Source: Paraconexibacter antarcticus (GTDB lineage Bacteria; Actinomycetota; Thermoleophilia; Solirubrobacterales; Solirubrobacteraceae). From it: a DNA stretch of 64,000 nucleotides. The notes under the pieces were generated by a model. It searched no databases, had not been told where the DNA came from, and worked only from the letters and a program-made list of their open reading frames with translations. Location of the stretch: contig NZ_CP098502.1 in assembly GCF_024220175.1 (NCBI RefSeq), forward strand, positions 1,302,001 through 1,366,000, in the 5' to 3' direction. Position 1 is the stretch's first letter. Every line of letters begins with the position of its first letter. The position numbers were made by a program, and so were the translations under genes. Positions 31,929-41,440 of this stretch are shown one piece after another.

Positions 31929-33806
31929 TCAGGGCTCCACGTTGACGACTTTGCGAATGACCAGCCAGCCGGCGATGAGCATGATCACGCCCATCGCGAG
32001 CAACAGAATCCCGGCGACGGAGTGGAACATCGGGTCGAAGTAACCGGGGTTGAGGATCGCCATGCCCACCCCGACGACGACGGGCATCGCCGAGACGATC
32101 GCGCCCCCGAAACGGCCCTGAGCAGTCAGACCGGACACCATCCGCTTGAGCTTCTGACGCTCTCGTACCGTCTCGATCACCTGTTCGAGGACGTCTGCGG
32201 TGTTACCTCCGCTCTCGCGCTGCATCCGGGCCACGATGCCGACGTACTCGGTCTCCGGGCTGTCCATGCGCTCGCCCACGGCGTGGAGCGCAGCGGCGAC
32301 GTCGACGCCGAGCTGCTCGTCAGTGGAGGCTCGGAGAAACTCCGTCCGTGACGGCTCGTCCGCGTCGTCTGCCATCGCTGCCATGGCGGCCGAGAAGGAA
32401 TACCCCGCTCGGAGCCCGGACGCTAGCACCTGGAGGTTGTCGGGGAGCTGATCTTCGAACGCGCGCCGGCGCGCCGTGAGACGAGACGAGACCAGCATCC
32501 GCACGCCGACGGGCACGGCCGGCACGAGCAGCAGCAAGGCGGCGTTCTTCGCGGCGAACACAGCATAAGCCGCGATCGCCGTCGCGACGCCCACCGTCGC
32601 CAGCGCGAGGTTGGCCGCGTCGACCGACAGGCCGGCGAGCTCGACAGTGTCGCGATAGCGCTCCCAGCGCGCCGACGGCTTGCGCTCCTTCTTGCGCTTG
32701 ACCTCGCGGACGTCCCCTAGGGTGGGGGCATGTACCGCTGATCCCCCCGAAAAGTCGCCGACTCGCGAGATCACCGAGCGCCGCTCGGGCCGGAAGATCA
32801 GGTAGAAGGCCAGCATGAGGACGACGAACAGGATCGTCGAGACGACGAGCACTCGAGACGGGCTCAGTCCGCTCGACTCGTGGGGGCGCCTCAGCCCGAC
32901 ATTGGGCACATCGAAGTTCGGCGCCGTGTACCGGAGCGCGGCGTTCTCGGGATTCCCGGAGACGCCGACGTGGACGAGGACCGGCGTGCCGGCGGGGACG
33001 GTCGAGCGATACCGCACCAGATACTCCGATGACAGCCGCTCGCCGAGAGCGTTGAAGATCGGCGGGAGATCCTTCGGACGCGCGGCCTGGCCGTACCGCC
33101 CGCCGGTGAGCGCGCTCATGATCTCGAGCGACCTGGGGCTGAAGCTCCGCGAGTCGAGACCGACCGAGAAGATCCGGACGCCGGAGCGCTTCGCCAGGGC
33201 GGCGAGCCCCTCCGGCGCGATCGAGCTGCCGCGCTGAGCCTCGGCGCCATCGCTGAGCACCACGACCGACCCGGAGGTGAGCGACGCCTTATGGAGCGCG
33301 TTGATGCCCGCCGCGGCCGCGTCGAAGATACGGGTGCCGCGCGTGAGGGCAGGACCGACCCCCAAGGTGGTGCGGATCGCGACCGGATTGGTCGTCGGGC
33401 GGAGCGCCACACGCGGCTCGCCCGAGAAGAAGATCACCCCTAGGGGCGTCGACCTCGAGCGATGGCTCGCGAACGCCTGCGCGGCGATCATGGCCTGGCG
33501 GATCGGTTCGCCTCGCATGGTGAGGCTCGTGTCGATGACGAGCACCACACCGCGGTGTGGGTCGCTCGCCGCCGAAGTCACGGTCGCGCCGTCCACGCGC
33601 AGGCCGTTCTCGACGACCGCCACGTCGGAGTCCTTGAGGATGCGCTTCGCCGGAAGCGAGAGCACGACCTCGCGTGCGGGCCACGCGGACGTCTCGTTCA
33701 GACGGGTGTCCGTCTCTGAGCCGGGCGCCGCGGACGCGACGGACGGGACCATGCCGACCGCGATGAACGCCCCGGCAAGAAGGCGACGACGCGACCGGCC
33801 CATCAT
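31929..33806 (-). CDS. tadB: VWA-TadB fusion, Tad pilus platform protein
   Basis: A 625-residue fusion. Signal-like N-terminus (residues 1-27), then a von Willebrand A domain (about 85-270) with MIDAS motif DTSLTM (DxSxS/T-like) and VVVLSDGAEA, a membrane helix (VLVVSTILFVVLMLAFYLIF), and a T2SSF domain like TadB (DNLQVLASGLRAGYSFSAAM and RMQRESGGNTADVLEQV). The VWA part would be outside the cell while the C-terminal domain is the cytoplasmic platform. It overlaps cpaF by 4 bases. Confidence 0.88.
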   Translation of the reverse strand: MMGRSRRRLLAGAFIAVGMVPSVASAAPGSETDTRLNETSAWPAREVVLSLPAKRILKDSDVAVVENGLRVDGATVTSAASDPHRGVVLVIDTSLTMRGEPIRQAMIAAQAFASHRSRSTPLGVIFFSGEPRVALRPTTNPVAIRTTLGVGPALTRGTRIFDAAAAGINALHKASLTSGSVVVLSDGAEAQRGSSIAPEGLAALAKRSGVRIFSVGLDSRSFSPRSLEIMSALTGGRYGQAARPKDLPPIFNALGERLSSEYLVRYRSTVPAGTPVLVHVGVSGNPENAALRYTAPNFDVPNVGLRRPHESSGLSPSRVLVVSTILFVVLMLAFYLIFRPERRSVISRVGDFSGGSAVHAPTLGDVREVKRKKERKPSARWERYRDTVELAGLSVDAANLALATVGVATAIAAYAVFAAKNAALLLLVPAVPVGVRMLVSSRLTARRRAFEDQLPDNLQVLASGLRAGYSFSAAMAAMADDADEPSRTEFLRASTDEQLGVDVAAALHAVGERMDSPETEYVGIVARMQRESGGNTADVLEQVIETVRERQKLKRMVSGLTAQGRFGGAIVSAMPVVVGVGMAILNPGYFDPMFHSVAGILLLAMGVIMLIAGWLVIRKVVNVEP

Positions 33807-35158
33807 CCCCGGAGGCTCCGTGGCATAGGCGCGCCGAACGCGGCCGGCCCAGCGACCGACACCGGCGGCGTGACGTCCCGCAGCTCGAACTTGTGAAGGA
33901 AGGCCGGCCGCAGCCCCGTCGGTCGCAGCCCGCCCTTGCTGGCGATGGTCGCGCCGCCGGCGTGGACGTCGTACGTGAAGAGATCCTGGAGCGTCACGAT
34001 GTCTCCTTCCATCCGGAGCACCTCGGTCACCGCCATCACGCGACGTGCGCCATCGGGCAGGCGATCCAGGTGCACGATGAGATCGAGCGCCGAAGCGACC
34101 TGCTGACGGATGGCCTTCACGGGGAGGTCGAAGCCCGCCATGAGCACCATCGTCTCGATGCGCGCCAGTGCGTCCCGGGTCGAGTTCGCGTGAACAGTGC
34201 AGAGTGAGCCGTCGTGGCCGGTGTTCATCGCCTGGAGCATGTCGAGGGCCTCGGCCCCGCGAACCTCGCCGACGATGATCCGGTCGGGCCTCATCCGCAG
34301 GGAGTTGCGCACGAGGTCACGGATGCGGATCTCGCCCTCGCCTTCGATGTTGGGCGGCCTGGCCTCGAGTCGCAGGACGTGGGCCTGATCGAGCTTCAGC
34401 TCGGCTGCATCCTCGATCGTGACGATGCGCTCGCTGTCCGGGATCGATGCAGACAGCGCGTTGAGCATCGTGGTCTTGCCCGACCCGGTGCCGCCCGAGA
34501 TGAGCACGTTGAGCTTCGCGTGCAGGCAGGCGTCGAGGAACTCGACGGCCTCGTCGGTGAGCGTGCCGAGGCGCACCATGTCGGACATTGTCAGCCGGTC
34601 GCGCCCGAACTTGCGGATCGTCATGAGCGGCCCGCTGAGGGACACCGGCGGAAGCACGGCGTTGACGCGGCTGCCGTCCGGCAGGCGCGCGTCGACCATC
34701 GGCGAGGACTCATCGACCCGACGGCCGATCTGGTTGACGATCTTGTTGATGATTCTCCGCAGGTGATCGTCGTCCGCGAAGCGCACGCTGCTGCGGGAGA
34801 TGCGGCCGGCGCGCTCGATCCAGACGTCGTGCGGACCGTTGATCATCACCTCGGTGATGGTGTCGTCCGCCAGCAGGCGCTCGATCGGTCCGTTTCCGAG
34901 CACGTCGTCGGTGAGGTCCTCGAGCAGGGTGTCGCGCTCGGCGACCGAAAGTCCGCGCTCGGCCGCGAGGCGGCCGCGAATGTCTGCTCGCACCCGGATC
35001 CGGAGTTCCTCTGGGGCTTCAGCAGAGCTGTCGAGCAGCTGGGGGCCGAGCTCCTCGATCAGGGCGGTATGAACCCGGGCGCGGAGTTCCGCCATCGGAT
35101 CGGGGCCGGTCTCCGCGGCTCCGGAGCGGTTCTGGGCCAGGCGGTCACGCAGATCCAT
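33803..35158 (-). CDS. cpaF: Tad pilus secretion ATPase CpaF/TadA
   Basis: A 451-residue hexameric T4SS/T2SS-type ATPase that powers pilus extension. Walker [17 protein letters not shown], Asp box [10 protein letters not shown], Walker B region [20 protein letters not shown] and His box [13 protein letters not shown] are all present. The C-terminus after about residue 420 is variable. It lies between cpaE and the VWA-tadB gene with minimal spacing. Confidence 0.95.
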   Translation of the reverse strand: MDLRDRLAQNRSGAAETGPDPMAELRARVHTALIEELGPQLLDSSAEAPEELRIRVRADIRGRLAAERGLSVAERDTLLEDLTDDVLGNGPIERLLADDTITEVMINGPHDVWIERAGRISRSSVRFADDDHLRRIINKIVNQIGRRVDESSPMVDARLPDGSRVNAVLPPVSLSGPLMTIRKFGRDRLTMSDMVRLGTLTDEAVEFLDACLHAKLNVLISGGTGSGKTTMLNALSASIPDSERIVTIEDAAELKLDQAHVLRLEARPPNIEGEGEIRIRDLVRNSLRMRPDRIIVGEVRGAEALDMLQAMNTGHDGSLCTVHANSTRDALARIETMVLMAGFDLPVKAIRQQVASALDLIVHLDRLPDGARRVMAVTEVLRMEGDIVTLQDLFTYDVHAGGATIASKGGLRPTGLRPAFLHKFELRDVTPPVSVAGPAAFGAPMPRSLRG

Positions 35159-35161
35159 GTC

Positions 35162-36289
35162 TCAAGACCCTTCACGGAGGTAGAGGCCGGCGAGTGCGCG
35201 AAGAGCCTTGGCGGGCTCGTTCCGCTTGCCCGACGCCGTCACGATGGGCTCGCCGGCGTTCACGGAACGCACGACCTCACGGCTGCTCGGGACGAGCACG
35301 TCGGGGGCGCGGCCGAGAATCGCCACGACGTCGGCGTGACTGATGCCGACGTTCGAGTCGCTGCGGTTGAGCACCAGTCGAACGGGCACCTGCACTCCGA
35401 GCAGCTGGAGGGTCTCGAGTGCGATCTTCGTGTTCTTGAGGGACGGCGCGTCCAGCATGGTCACCATGCAGATGTCCGTGGACTCGTCGAGCGCGGCGAT
35501 GACTTCCGGCGAGAACGCCGGCGGGGTGTCGATGACGACGAACGGCGTGCTCGCGCGCAGCACCCGGATCAGCTCCCGGACGCTGTCCGGCGTCACGGAG
35601 GCGGCCTGGTCCGGTCGCGTGGGGGCCAGGAGTGCACCTGCGCCGGAGACATGATCGACGATGTAGCCTTCGAGCTTCGTCGCGTCCGGGCTCCCGCCGG
35701 ACATCGCAAGGTCGTACAGCGTCCGTTCCGGACGCAGGCCCATCGCGAGTCCGACGTCACCGAACTGCAGATCGAGATCGATAACCACGGCCCGCTGGTG
35801 CTCGGACGACAGCGCTGCTGCGAGGTTCGTGGACACGAGCGTCTTGCCGGTCCCGCCCTTGGGGCCCAGCACGGTGATGACGCGTCCCTCGGTGGCGGTG
35901 AGCTTGTCCGAGTCGCGCCGGGCGACCGCCTTTGCGAGCGCGAGGTAGGTGTCGATGGCGGTCTGGTCGGGCGTCGTGATCGACACGACGTCCTCGGCCC
36001 CGGCACGGAACGCCTTCCGCAGGAAGCCGTTCGGCGAGCCTTCACAGGCGACGACCACCGGCCGGCCCGGATAGTCGGCGTGCGCCCGTCGGACGAGCTC
36101 GAGACCCTCCTCGGACTCGTCACGGCAGACCACGAGCAAGGCCTCCGCGTCCTCACGGCTGGGCCATCCCATGGAGGGGTCGCCGACCGCGGAGACCGCC
36201 ACACGGGGGTCACCGATGACGCGCTCGACGAGTTCGCCGTTGACGTGGCCGTCGACCGCGACGAGCGCCTTTACCGTCTGGCCGCTCAC
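35162..36289 (-). CDS. cpaE: Tad pilus localisation ATPase CpaE/TadZ
   Basis: A 375-residue protein with an N-terminal receiver-like domain and a ParA/MinD-type ATPase. The deviant Walker A is VLGPKGGTGKTLVSTNL, and VVIDLDLQFGDVGLAMGL and TPFVVIDTPPAFSP are the switch motifs. Such proteins place the Tad machine in the cell. GTG at 36289 overlaps the cpaB stop. Confidence 0.92.
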   Translation of the reverse strand: MSGQTVKALVAVDGHVNGELVERVIGDPRVAVSAVGDPSMGWPSREDAEALLVVCRDESEEGLELVRRAHADYPGRPVVVACEGSPNGFLRKAFRAGAEDVVSITTPDQTAIDTYLALAKAVARRDSDKLTATEGRVITVLGPKGGTGKTLVSTNLAAALSSEHQRAVVIDLDLQFGDVGLAMGLRPERTLYDLAMSGGSPDATKLEGYIVDHVSGAGALLAPTRPDQAASVTPDSVRELIRVLRASTPFVVIDTPPAFSPEVIAALDESTDICMVTMLDAPSLKNTKIALETLQLLGVQVPVRLVLNRSDSNVGISHADVVAILGRAPDVLVPSSREVVRSVNAGEPIVTASGKRNEPAKALRALAGLYLREGS

Positions 36290-37065
36290 GGGGTGCCGAT
36301 CGGGCCGGAGGCCTGCGGGCCCGCCACCGACTGGTCGGTGATCGCGGGCAGGTCACTGCTCTCACTTCCGACCGGTGGCCGGAGGGCGAACCAGATCTTG
36401 CCGTTGTCGGCCGCGTATGCGAGCCGGGTCGACTGGTTGTCCGTCAGCCGCAGGATCACCGACTGCGTGTTGTTCGTGTTGTTGTTGCCGTTTCCGCTCG
36501 GTGCCTTGAGCACGAGTACGTTCTGGGCGATCGTCCGCAGCACCCCGCGGCCCGCGTTGCCGCCGCTGAACGAGCCGTAGACGTCCACGAAGTCGCCGCG
36601 GCGTACGCTTCCGATCAGTCCGTGTGCCTGATCGACGGGGACGGCGAGGGCGCGCTCGTCGCCGGTCAGGCGGCCGCGAAGCGGGTCGGCGCCGGACTGG
36701 AAGTCGGCGGAGGTGAGCTGCTGGCCGGGGTAGATGTCGCGGGTCGCGGTCTTGCCGGTGAGCGCGGCCGCGTCCGTCAGCGCGGCGCTCTTGACGGCGT
36801 CCTCGGCGAGCGTCGCAGGGCGGAAAAAGCGATTGGACGCGATCGCGTCGCCGGACGTGCCCTTGGGGATCAGCCGGTCGGCGATGAGGACCTGCGTGGG
36901 GAGGACGCCGTCGCGGACATCCTTCTTGTAGTGGTTCAGGTAGACGGCGAGCGCGCCGGCCGCGAGTGCCGCGGCGATGGCGGCGGCCACGAATGAGCCA
37001 CGTCGGGTACCGAGGAAGCGTCGCAAGCCGTCCAGGGGGGTCTGCTTCGTCGTTGCTGCTTCCAT
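36286..37065 (-). CDS. cpaB: Flp pilus assembly protein CpaB
   Basis: A 259-residue protein with one N-terminal membrane helix (GSFVAAAIAAALAAGALAVY) and a SAF domain (VLIADRLIPKGTSGDAI) followed by the RcpC/CpaB domain (ALAVPVDQAHGLIGSVRRGD, FVDVYG). It acts in the periplasm-equivalent space, perhaps binding peptidoglycan. Starts ATG 37065, 23 bases after the TadG-like gene. Confidence 0.9.
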   Translation of the reverse strand: MEAATTKQTPLDGLRRFLGTRRGSFVAAAIAAALAAGALAVYLNHYKKDVRDGVLPTQVLIADRLIPKGTSGDAIASNRFFRPATLAEDAVKSAALTDAAALTGKTATRDIYPGQQLTSADFQSGADPLRGRLTGDERALAVPVDQAHGLIGSVRRGDFVDVYGSFSGGNAGRGVLRTIAQNVLVLKAPSGNGNNNTNNTQSVILRLTDNQSTRLAYAADNGKIWFALRPPVGSESSDLPAITDQSVAGPQASGPIGTP

Positions 37066-37088
37066 CGGTTTGCTCCTTCAGGGGGTTG

Positions 37089-39272
37089 TTACTTGACGAG
37101 CACGGCGACGCAGCCGCCGACGTCGTTGGTGTCACAGTCGGTGTTGGTGGCGCCTTCGCCACCGCCGGCAAGGGGCTTGACGAAGTGTCCCGAGACCACG
37201 CCGATGTCCGACTCGGTCCCGGGGGCGAACTCGTCGCCCTGGCCGATGCACGGGTTGTCGAAGCCGGAGCCGTTCGACGCGTAGCCGGTCACGTAGAACT
37301 GCGCGAACTTCACGATCGGGAAGAGATCCTGACCGTTGCCTTGGAAGGTGCCGAACGGTGTCACGTACACCCCGATCAGCCGCGGGTCGTTTGTCGGGTA
37401 GTTCGGCCAGTTGTTGTGCCCGAAGGACCCAGCCGGCGGACACGTCGTGGGCTTGCCGTCGAACCCGCCGGCCAGGTTGCCAGCTTTGCAGTTCCCCGGG
37501 TTCCCGGGGGGATTGCACAGGAAACGCTCGTTGAATGCCTTGGCTGGCTTGTTCGAGAAGTTGCCCTGCTCGGTGCCGACGCAGCTCGGATACGGCGTGG
37601 TGACCGTGCTACAGGGACTGCCGTCGTTGACCTGGTACTTCGGCTGGCAGCCGAGGATGATCGAGTCGACGAGGTCGCGGTTGGGGTCGCAGTCGACCGC
37701 CTGGGTCTGACCGCCACCGCTGTTCTGCACGCGCAGCGAGATCGCGGGGTCGGTCGCGGCTGCGAGCGTGAGCGAGCCCTTGATGTCGACCGCGAAGGTG
37801 AGCTTCGTCGCGCAGGTCGAGAAGTTCGGGGTGCAGGCGCGGAGGTCGGACACCTGCTGGATGCTGGGGTTCAGCACGTCGAAGGTCCCGATCGGGCCTC
37901 CCCGCGAGGTCTGGTCGGTCGGGTCGTTCCAGAACGAGCGCTGGAACCCGGCGAACGTGCCGGTGCACTTGTTGTTCCCGCTTGAGGTGCACGTCTGCGT
38001 CTGGGTGCCGACGACGACCTTGCCGGTCTGCTGCTCCCAGTTCAGCGTCAGCGTCCGGGGGCCGATCGTCCCGGCGGGGACGGAGACGTTGGCGACCGAC
38101 CAGGTGCCGGCGTTGTTGCCCGTGGTCCAGCTGCCGGCGACATAGGTCATCGGGTACGACTGGCCGTTGAAGACAACAGTGACGATGGTCTTGCTCGCCG
38201 CGGTCGCGGCCGTGATGTCCGGGTTCCACTTGATCGAGGCGGTCAGACCCATGGTGCAGGTGGCAGTGCGCGTGGTGAACGAGCCGTTGCCGCAGGTGCC
38301 GGGCTGCGTGGTGATGCTCCGCGACTGCGGCTTCTGGGTCGCCGTGAGGGCGCTGCCGTTGTCGACCCAGTCGCGGATGTACGAGAGCCCCTGCGCGGTC
38401 GCAACGTTGTCGTAGCACTGCGTCAGCGCGTCGACCGGAGGGCACGCTGTGGAGTTGCTTCCGGTGAGCGCGACGCGGACGCCGAGGTTCATCGACGTCG
38501 CGGGCGCCGCCGGGGTGGGCGGCGTGAACGACAGTGGCGCGGTCTCGTTGTCGTAGTGCAGATAGCCGTTACCGCTGCCGTGCTGGCTCAGGAGCACGCT
38601 GACGTCGTTGTTCGACGCATCCTTCAGCGTGTTCCCCGTGGCCTCGTCGACGAGGTAGACGCGGACCTTCTTGGGCGTCGGATCCTGGACGGCCAAGGGC
38701 GAGAGATCCTGCCCCACGTCCGAGTTGAACAGCTTCACCCGGGCCTGCGCGTTGATGTTGGGTACGACGCTGCCGAAGGGGTCGCTGCCGAAGAGGCTGA
38801 ACTTGAAAAGGTGCGGCAGGTCGGTCTCGGTCATCTTCACGTCGACGAACTTCTTCGCGCACGGCGACGTGTCGGGGCCCTGGTAGTCGGCCGGGTCGTC
38901 GGCCGGATTGTCGGGCTTGGTGTTCTGGTTGTAGTAGTGCGGCTGGTTGATGACGACGTGCAGCCGGCTGGCCGGGACGGTTGGGTTCGTATCGTTGTAT
39001 TTCACGGGCGATCCGTCGCCCAGGCCCGAGTACTCGAGCGCGGTGTTCGTGATCGTCGCGTTGACGCATGCGGGGAACCGGAAGGACCCGGCGGCGGCCA
39101 GCGCCGCGGCGTCGGCCTGATTCTGGAGGTGCCGCTTGTGGACCCACCAGTACGAGACGTCGACGGCGAAGATCATGAAGGGAACGCCGACGACGACCAG
39201 CAGTGCGGCCATGAGAACCGTGGCGACGCCGTGGTCGCCGCGCAGCCGGAGGCGGCGGGGCACGGTCAGCAC
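37089..39272 (-). CDS. TadG-like pilus-associated surface protein
   Basis: A 727-residue protein. The N-terminus (GDHGVATVLMAALLVVVGVP, then VSYWWVHKRHLQNQADAAAL) is the TadE/TadG-type pseudopilin helix and the Tad_N motif with Gln-x-x-Ala-Asp-Ala-Ala. The rest is a large exported region with many Cys, low in recognisable domains. It starts seven bases inside the tadE 3' end. Probably a minor pilin or adhesive component. Confidence 0.82.
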   Translation of the reverse strand: MLTVPRRLRLRGDHGVATVLMAALLVVVGVPFMIFAVDVSYWWVHKRHLQNQADAAALAAAGSFRFPACVNATITNTALEYSGLGDGSPVKYNDTNPTVPASRLHVVINQPHYYNQNTKPDNPADDPADYQGPDTSPCAKKFVDVKMTETDLPHLFKFSLFGSDPFGSVVPNINAQARVKLFNSDVGQDLSPLAVQDPTPKKVRVYLVDEATGNTLKDASNNDVSVLLSQHGSGNGYLHYDNETAPLSFTPPTPAAPATSMNLGVRVALTGSNSTACPPVDALTQCYDNVATAQGLSYIRDWVDNGSALTATQKPQSRSITTQPGTCGNGSFTTRTATCTMGLTASIKWNPDITAATAASKTIVTVVFNGQSYPMTYVAGSWTTGNNAGTWSVANVSVPAGTIGPRTLTLNWEQQTGKVVVGTQTQTCTSSGNNKCTGTFAGFQRSFWNDPTDQTSRGGPIGTFDVLNPSIQQVSDLRACTPNFSTCATKLTFAVDIKGSLTLAAATDPAISLRVQNSGGGQTQAVDCDPNRDLVDSIILGCQPKYQVNDGSPCSTVTTPYPSCVGTEQGNFSNKPAKAFNERFLCNPPGNPGNCKAGNLAGGFDGKPTTCPPAGSFGHNNWPNYPTNDPRLIGVYVTPFGTFQGNGQDLFPIVKFAQFYVTGYASNGSGFDNPCIGQGDEFAPGTESDIGVVSGHFVKPLAGGGEGATNTDCDTNDVGGCVAVLVK

Positions 39273-39745
39273 CCGGCCGTCGCCGTCGAGGCGCGCTCGA
39301 GCCGCATCGTCGAACTTCCGCTGAAGTCGATGTGGTCCGGAACACCAGGGACGAGCTTGGCGAGCGTCGGCATCTTGTACCGGCCGGTGATCGTGACCTT
39401 CACCGGGTTCCCGGTCTGCGTCGAACCCGAGGGATAGGACAAGCAGATCGACAGGCCGCCGTCGAGGTGGTCGCCGCCCGAGGCCGATTTCATCTCGCTC
39501 GTGTCGGCGGTAGCCCGTAAGCCCGCGCTGCCCGGGTAGTTGTTCACGGCGGCCATCCGCGCGCCGTTGGCGGCGAGCTGGTTCACGTCGTTCGTGTAGT
39601 TGAACAGGCGGGCGAGGTCCGTGAGGAGAAAGACGAAGGCAAGCAGGAACGGCAGCACCAGCGCGAACTCGACCGCGACGACGCCCGAGTCGTCTCGATG
39701 CCGGCGGCGGCGGGACTGCTCGGGAGTGGGGTGTGATCGGTTCAC
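39266..39745 (-). CDS. tadE: TadE-like pseudopilin
   Basis: A 159-residue protein with the class motif DSGVVAVEFALVLPFLLAFV: a Glu five residues into the hydrophobic helix, as needed for prepilin peptidase processing. The exported tail contains two Cys. Part of the Tad operon; GTG or ATG near 39745. No prepilin peptidase gene is present in the window, so it must be encoded elsewhere. Confidence 0.88.
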   Translation of the reverse strand: MNRSHPTPEQSRRRRHRDDSGVVAVEFALVLPFLLAFVFLLTDLARLFNYTNDVNQLAANGARMAAVNNYPGSAGLRATADTSEMKSASGGDHLDGGLSICLSYPSGSTQTGNPVKVTITGRYKMPTLAKLVPGVPDHIDFSGSSTMRLERASTATAGC

Positions 39746-39798
39746 GGGAACCTCGGGTGGGACACAGGGCGGAGGCGTCGAAACGACTGGCGGGTAGC

Positions 39799-39978
39799 TC
39801 AGGGCACGGCGCTCTTGATGTGCGCGATCACCGGATCGAGCGCGCCGTCCATGCCAGCGGCGAGGAACAGGACCACGACGATCACGATCGTGAGGAGCAC
39901 CGACGCGTACTCGACGGTCGACTGACCCAGGTCGTCACCGACCGGATGAGTTTGATCGGCCGTGCGCTGTGCGGGCAT
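39799..39978 (-). CDS. Second small Flp/TadE-like pilin
   Basis: A 59-residue protein starting MPAQRTADQTHP. The core GQSTVEYASVLLTIVIVVVL is a pilin helix with Glu at position 5 after the Gly-x cleavage site, followed by a short tail ending IKSAVP. It lies between the main Flp pilin and tadE, with 59 bases to flp. Confidence 0.8.
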   Translation of the reverse strand: MPAQRTADQTHPVGDDLGQSTVEYASVLLTIVIVVVLFLAAGMDGALDPVIAHIKSAVP

Positions 39979-40037
39979 TCTTGCCGCCGGCGGTGGCCCG
40001 TCCCGGCGACGAGCCGGGACGGGGTAGGCCGCAGTTC

Positions 40038-40220
40038 CTAGGCCCCCAGCGATGCCGTGATCTTGCTGATGGTCGTCGAGAGGACGCTGCCCAGCCCGGT
40101 CGCGAGCGCGACGACGAGGACGAGGGCGATCAGGAGCAGAACGAGCGCGTACTCCACCGCGGTCTGACCCTCGTCGTCCGCACGAACGGCGCCGAACATT
40201 GCCAGCAGGTACTCGAGCAT
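40038..40220 (-). CDS. flp: Major Flp-family pilin
   Basis: A 60-residue prepilin. Leader MLEYLLAMFGAVRADDE, then GQTAVEYALVLLLIALVLVV, the classical Flp helix with Glu5-Tyr6, and a short tail ISKITASLGA. TGGAGG lies upstream of ATG 40220; the longer frame reaching 40439 is not supported. First gene of the right-to-left Tad operon. Confidence 0.92.
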   Translation of the reverse strand: MLEYLLAMFGAVRADDEGQTAVEYALVLLLIALVLVVALATGLGSVLSTTISKITASLGA

Positions 40221-40287
40221 TGAGATGCCTCCAGAGGTTGGTGTGATGAGCCGACGAGCCGAGTGAGACACCCGATGCTCAACGTCG

Positions 40288-40315
40288 AAGATAGACCATG
40301 TCGTGTTTTGCGCAA
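40288..40315 (-). promoter_or_regulatory. Probable promoter of the Tad pilus operon
   Basis: Minus-strand TTGCGC (40310-40315) and TATCTT (40288-40293) with 16-base spacing, in an A/T-richer patch, about 70 bases before the flp ATG. Confidence 0.5.
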
Positions 40316-40336
40316 TACCCTTGTCAGGCCGAACAT

Positions 40337-40354
40337 GCGTGGAGATCTCCACGC
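40337..40354. promoter_or_regulatory. 18-bp perfect palindrome upstream of the pilus promoter
   Basis: GCGTGGAGATCTCCACGC is self-complementary throughout. Its centre is about 65 bases upstream of the predicted start, a typical activator position. Neither strand has a T-tract after it, so a terminator is less likely. Confidence 0.6.
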
Positions 40355-40413
40355 TGTTGCTCGGCCCGCCGGGGTACCCGTCAGGGTCGCGGGCGGCCCC
40401 GTCGTTTGCGGGT

Positions 40414-40779
40414 TCAGCGACTGGCCCAGCCCTGTGCAAACGTGTGACCGCGCCCCGCTGCCACCTCGATGACCGAGTGCCCCCGAAGGTCGGATCTCAG
40501 CCGCCGCGGCGGTACGGCCTCGGTGACGCCTCTGACATCGCCGGCGCGATCGAGCCAGATGAGATCCAGGGGAAAGGCCATCCCGAACGTGTGAATCGAA
40601 CGGCACGGCGCTATCAGCAGGCCGACTGACGCAGGCAGCTCGGGAAGGCCGGCCAGGCCGCGCCGTCGCGCGTTCCAGGTCCGTGCCTCGAAGACCACAA
40701 GGTCGCCGATCAGCGCGACGTGCGGAAGCCCGCCGAGCCTCGCCCGCCACGCCGGAGGGCCGCCCTTGGGAGGGGTCAC
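40414..40779 (-). CDS. DUF192 family protein
   Basis: A 121-residue protein matching DUF192: ARTWNARRRGLAGLPELP, then IHTFGMAFPLDLIWLDRAG, and VPPRRLRSDL. DUF192 proteins are small beta-barrel-like proteins of unknown role, often exported; no signal peptide is visible here. GTG at 40779 overlaps the stop of the regulator gene (GTGA), so the two are coupled. The gene is just upstream of the pilus operon on the same strand. Confidence 0.85.
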   Translation of the reverse strand: MTPPKGGPPAWRARLGGLPHVALIGDLVVFEARTWNARRRGLAGLPELPASVGLLIAPCRSIHTFGMAFPLDLIWLDRAGDVRGVTEAVPPRRLRSDLRGHSVIEVAAGRGHTFAQGWASR

Positions 40780-41426
40780 GTGCCCGCTCCGGACGCCGGA
40801 ATCCGCGGCGGCGCGTGCAGTTTGCGCTCGGCACGCGTCGCGTGGCTCCTCACGGTGGCGGCCGAGATGCCGAGCCGGACCGAGATGGCCTCCCTCGAGA
40901 GGCCGGCTTCGAGTAGTCCGTGCACCTCTTCCTCGCGCGCGGTGAGGCCCGCGCCGGGCGGGACCCGACGTAGCGGGCGGTGCCGTCGAGCGAGCTCGTC
41001 GGCCATCACCCGCACGAACCGGCGCGGGAACGCCGCCTCGCCTTGCAGGACACCCGCCACGGTGTGAGGGAGGCGCCGAGGGTCCGTCGAGCCGAGCAGG
41101 AACCCGTGCGCGCCGGCAGCGACGACGCGCAGCATGAACTCGTCGGTGGCCGAAGGTGCATACAGGACGATCTCGGTGGCCGGGTGGCTTCGGGCGATGT
41201 CCTCGGTCGCGCCGACCGCGCCGCCTGGCAAGGCGGCAGACAGGACGATGATGTCGGCCGCAAACCGCAGAACTGCGTCATTTGCTTCTTTCCGGTCACG
41301 CGCCTCCGCCTCGACTAACATCCCTCCCTCTTCCAAGGCCACACGCAGCGCAGAGCGGATGATCGCCGACTCGTCGGCGACGACGATGCGAGGGACTCTG
41401 AGGCGGGAGGGAGCAGGGGTTGTCAA
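40776..41426 (-). CDS. NarL-type regulator with atypical receiver lacking the phospho-Asp
   Basis: A 216-residue protein with receiver plus LuxR HTH (GLTAREEEVHGLLEAGLSRE, then SVRLGISAATVRSHATRAE). The receiver keeps early acidic residues (VVADESAIIRSAL) but the strand that should carry the phosphorylated Asp reads ADIIVLSAALPGG, with Ser at the Asp position. It may act without phosphorylation. The start is a TTG at 41426; no ATG allows a whole receiver. Divergent from a normal response regulator and coupled to the DUF192 gene. Confidence 0.82.
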   Translation of the reverse strand: MTTPAPSRLRVPRIVVADESAIIRSALRVALEEGGMLVEAEARDRKEANDAVLRFAADIIVLSAALPGGAVGATEDIARSHPATEIVLYAPSATDEFMLRVVAAGAHGFLLGSTDPRRLPHTVAGVLQGEAAFPRRFVRVMADELARRHRPLRRVPPGAGLTAREEEVHGLLEAGLSREAISVRLGISAATVRSHATRAERKLHAPPRIPASGAGT

Positions 41427-41440
41427 GAAACGAGTCTGGA

